DNA from: Anaerolineae bacterium
Lineage (GTDB): Bacteria; Chloroflexota; Anaerolineae; Promineifilales; Promineifilaceae
NCBI GenBank assembly: GCA_028284105.1
Contig: JANQSK010000966.1
Location: 1-7,028, forward strand
Length of the DNA: 7,028 nucleotides
Reading direction: 5' to 3'
Shown here: positions 6,549-7,028 of the stretch, piece after piece
Layout: every line of letters begins with the position of its first letter
Position numbering within the stretch: position 1 is the stretch's first letter
Made by a program: the position numbers and the translations under genes
The notes under the pieces: model-generated
Databases searched by the model: none
Seen by the model: only the letters and a program-made list of their open reading frames with translations
Told to the model about the DNA's origin: nothing

Positions 6549-6577
6549 TTGCAAAATCAGGCCCCGTCTGATACTAT
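6549..6577 (+). promoter_or_regulatory. Promoter for rplI
   Basis: TTGCAA (6549-6554, 4 of 6 to consensus) is followed after exactly 17 bp by TACTAT (6572-6577, 4 of 6). A TG at 6569-6570 in the right place makes an extended -10. Transcription would start near 6584, giving a leader of about 36 nt. The rest of the 100-bp spacer 6520-6619 shows nothing else clear. Confidence 0.55.
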
Positions 6578-6619
6578 TCTTGGCTGCAAAATTTCAAAAT
6601 TGACATGGAGTAATCAGCT

Positions 6620-7028
6620 ATGAAAGTGCTGTTAAAAGAAGATGTAGATAATTTAGGATATGCGGGTGAAGTGCATAAAGTAAGCGCTGGTTACGGCCGT
6701 AATTTTTTGATTCCAAAAGGTTATGCCGTTGTTGCTTCTGATGGTGTGATGAAGCAAGCAGAAGTATGGCGCCGTAAAGCTGAAGCTCGCCGCGAACAAA
6801 TCCGTGCTGAACATGAAGCATTGGCCGTTCGTATCAACGACTTGTCATTGGCATTTGAAGCACGTGCTGGGGATAACGGCCGTTTATTCGGGTCTATCAC
6901 CACCTCTCAAATTGCAGATGCCATGAACGAAGCGCTTGGAACCGATATCGACCGTCGTAAAGTTGGGATCGAACCACTTCGTCAATTGGGTGACCACAAA
7001 GTTGTTGTCCGGTTGAGCGGTGAATTCC
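6620..7028 (+). CDS. rplI: 50S ribosomal protein L9 (3' end outside window)
   Basis: The first 136 residues of L9, a 23S rRNA-binding protein of the large subunit that extends from the ribosome near the L1 stalk and helps keep reading frame. The N-terminal rRNA-binding domain begins MKVLLKEDVDNLGYAGEV. Residues 13-40 match the L9 family signature in full: G13, G16, V21, G24, Y25, N28, F29, L30, G34, A36, S40. The charged connecting helix spans about 43-75, and the C-terminal domain starts with the typical AGDNGRLFGSIT (83-94). GGAG at 6607-6610, 9 bp before ATG 6620, supports the start. In many bacteria rplI follows rpsF, ssb and rpsR; none of these is upstream here, and the gene appears to have its own promoter. 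The identity is certain; the protein would normally need only a short further stretch to finish. Confidence 0.98.
   Translation, partial: MKVLLKEDVDNLGYAGEVHKVSAGYGRNFLIPKGYAVVASDGVMKQAEVWRRKAEARREQIRAEHEALAVRINDLSLAFEARAGDNGRLFGSITTSQIADAMNEALGTDIDRRKVGIEPLRQLGDHKVVVRLSGEF
6693..6700. repeat. ACGGCCGT octamer inside a 12-bp palindrome
   Basis: The octamer is embedded in TTACGGCCGTAA (6691-6702). It codes for Tyr-Gly-Arg-Asn in the conserved L9 motif, so protein constraint may explain part of this copy. Confidence 0.85.
6875..6884. repeat. AACGGCCGTT palindrome, copy 6
   Basis: Perfect copy in rplI, read Asn-Gly-Arg-Leu. A one-sided near match (GGCCGTT, 6823-6829) lies about 50 bp before it. 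Confidence 0.9.

Noticed and set aside
6520..6560. AT-rich ATTAA/TTAAT stem after the coiled-coil gene as a terminator
   Set aside because: Short, A/T only and without a T-tract; no basis to call termination.
1..7028. CRISPR array, tRNA, insertion sequence or defence system
   Set aside because: No regularly spaced repeats, no cloverleaf-like segments, no transposase, nuclease or toxin motifs, and no terminal inverted repeats were seen; the palindrome copies are irregularly spaced and lie inside genes.

Overview
The window looks like a piece of a moderately AT-rich (about 40% GC by eye) bacterial chromosome, most probably Chloroflexota (Anaerolineae-like). Three things point there. The LPDTG-terminated surface protein has an Ala/Thr/Asn-rich then Thr/Pro/Glu-rich stalk. 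A PspA/IM30 gene is followed by a TPR/zinc-ribbon membrane protein of a style common in that phylum. The N-terminal 'QGIAALKAGNKAEA'-type TPR start is also typical. This assignment is inference from family resemblance; there is no rRNA or other marker beyond ribosomal protein L9. All genes are on the + strand.

Layout. 1-188: 3' end of a gene whose product ends in a KOW/SH3-like beta-barrel domain. 215-871: a sortase-type (LPDTG) surface protein, 26 bp downstream and probably co-transcribed. 872-1080: intergenic region with a strong intrinsic terminator (966-1016), followed directly by an extended -10 promoter (1025-1033). 1081-3438: a monocistronic 785-residue signalling protein, REC-histidine kinase-REC-degenerate histidine kinase, made by an ancient internal duplication in which the second kinase has lost all catalytic motifs. 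3439-3611: AT-rich spacer with weak promoter-like and inverted-repeat elements. 3612-6519: a three-gene unit of a PspA/IM30 membrane-remodelling protein, a TPR + zinc-ribbon + 4-TM + TPR protein, and a 2-TM coiled-coil protein. A perfect 12-bp hairpin lies between the first two genes. 6520-6619: short spacer with a good extended -10 promoter. 6620-end: rplI (ribosomal protein L9), truncated by the window edge.

How they may work together: the pspA-TPR/zinc ribbon-coiled coil group looks like an envelope-associated module, with a peripheral ESCRT-III-like protein plus two integral membrane partners. The upstream orphan hybrid kinase and the cell-wall-anchored protein are separate transcription units with no demonstrated link to it.

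The most striking signal is not a gene. A 10-bp palindrome, AACGGCCGTT, occurs six times, with two more copies of its core octamer ACGGCCGT and two further copies of the CGGCCG core. It sits in different reading frames in unrelated genes. This resembles the highly iterated palindrome HIP1 of cyanobacteria, but with a different sequence.
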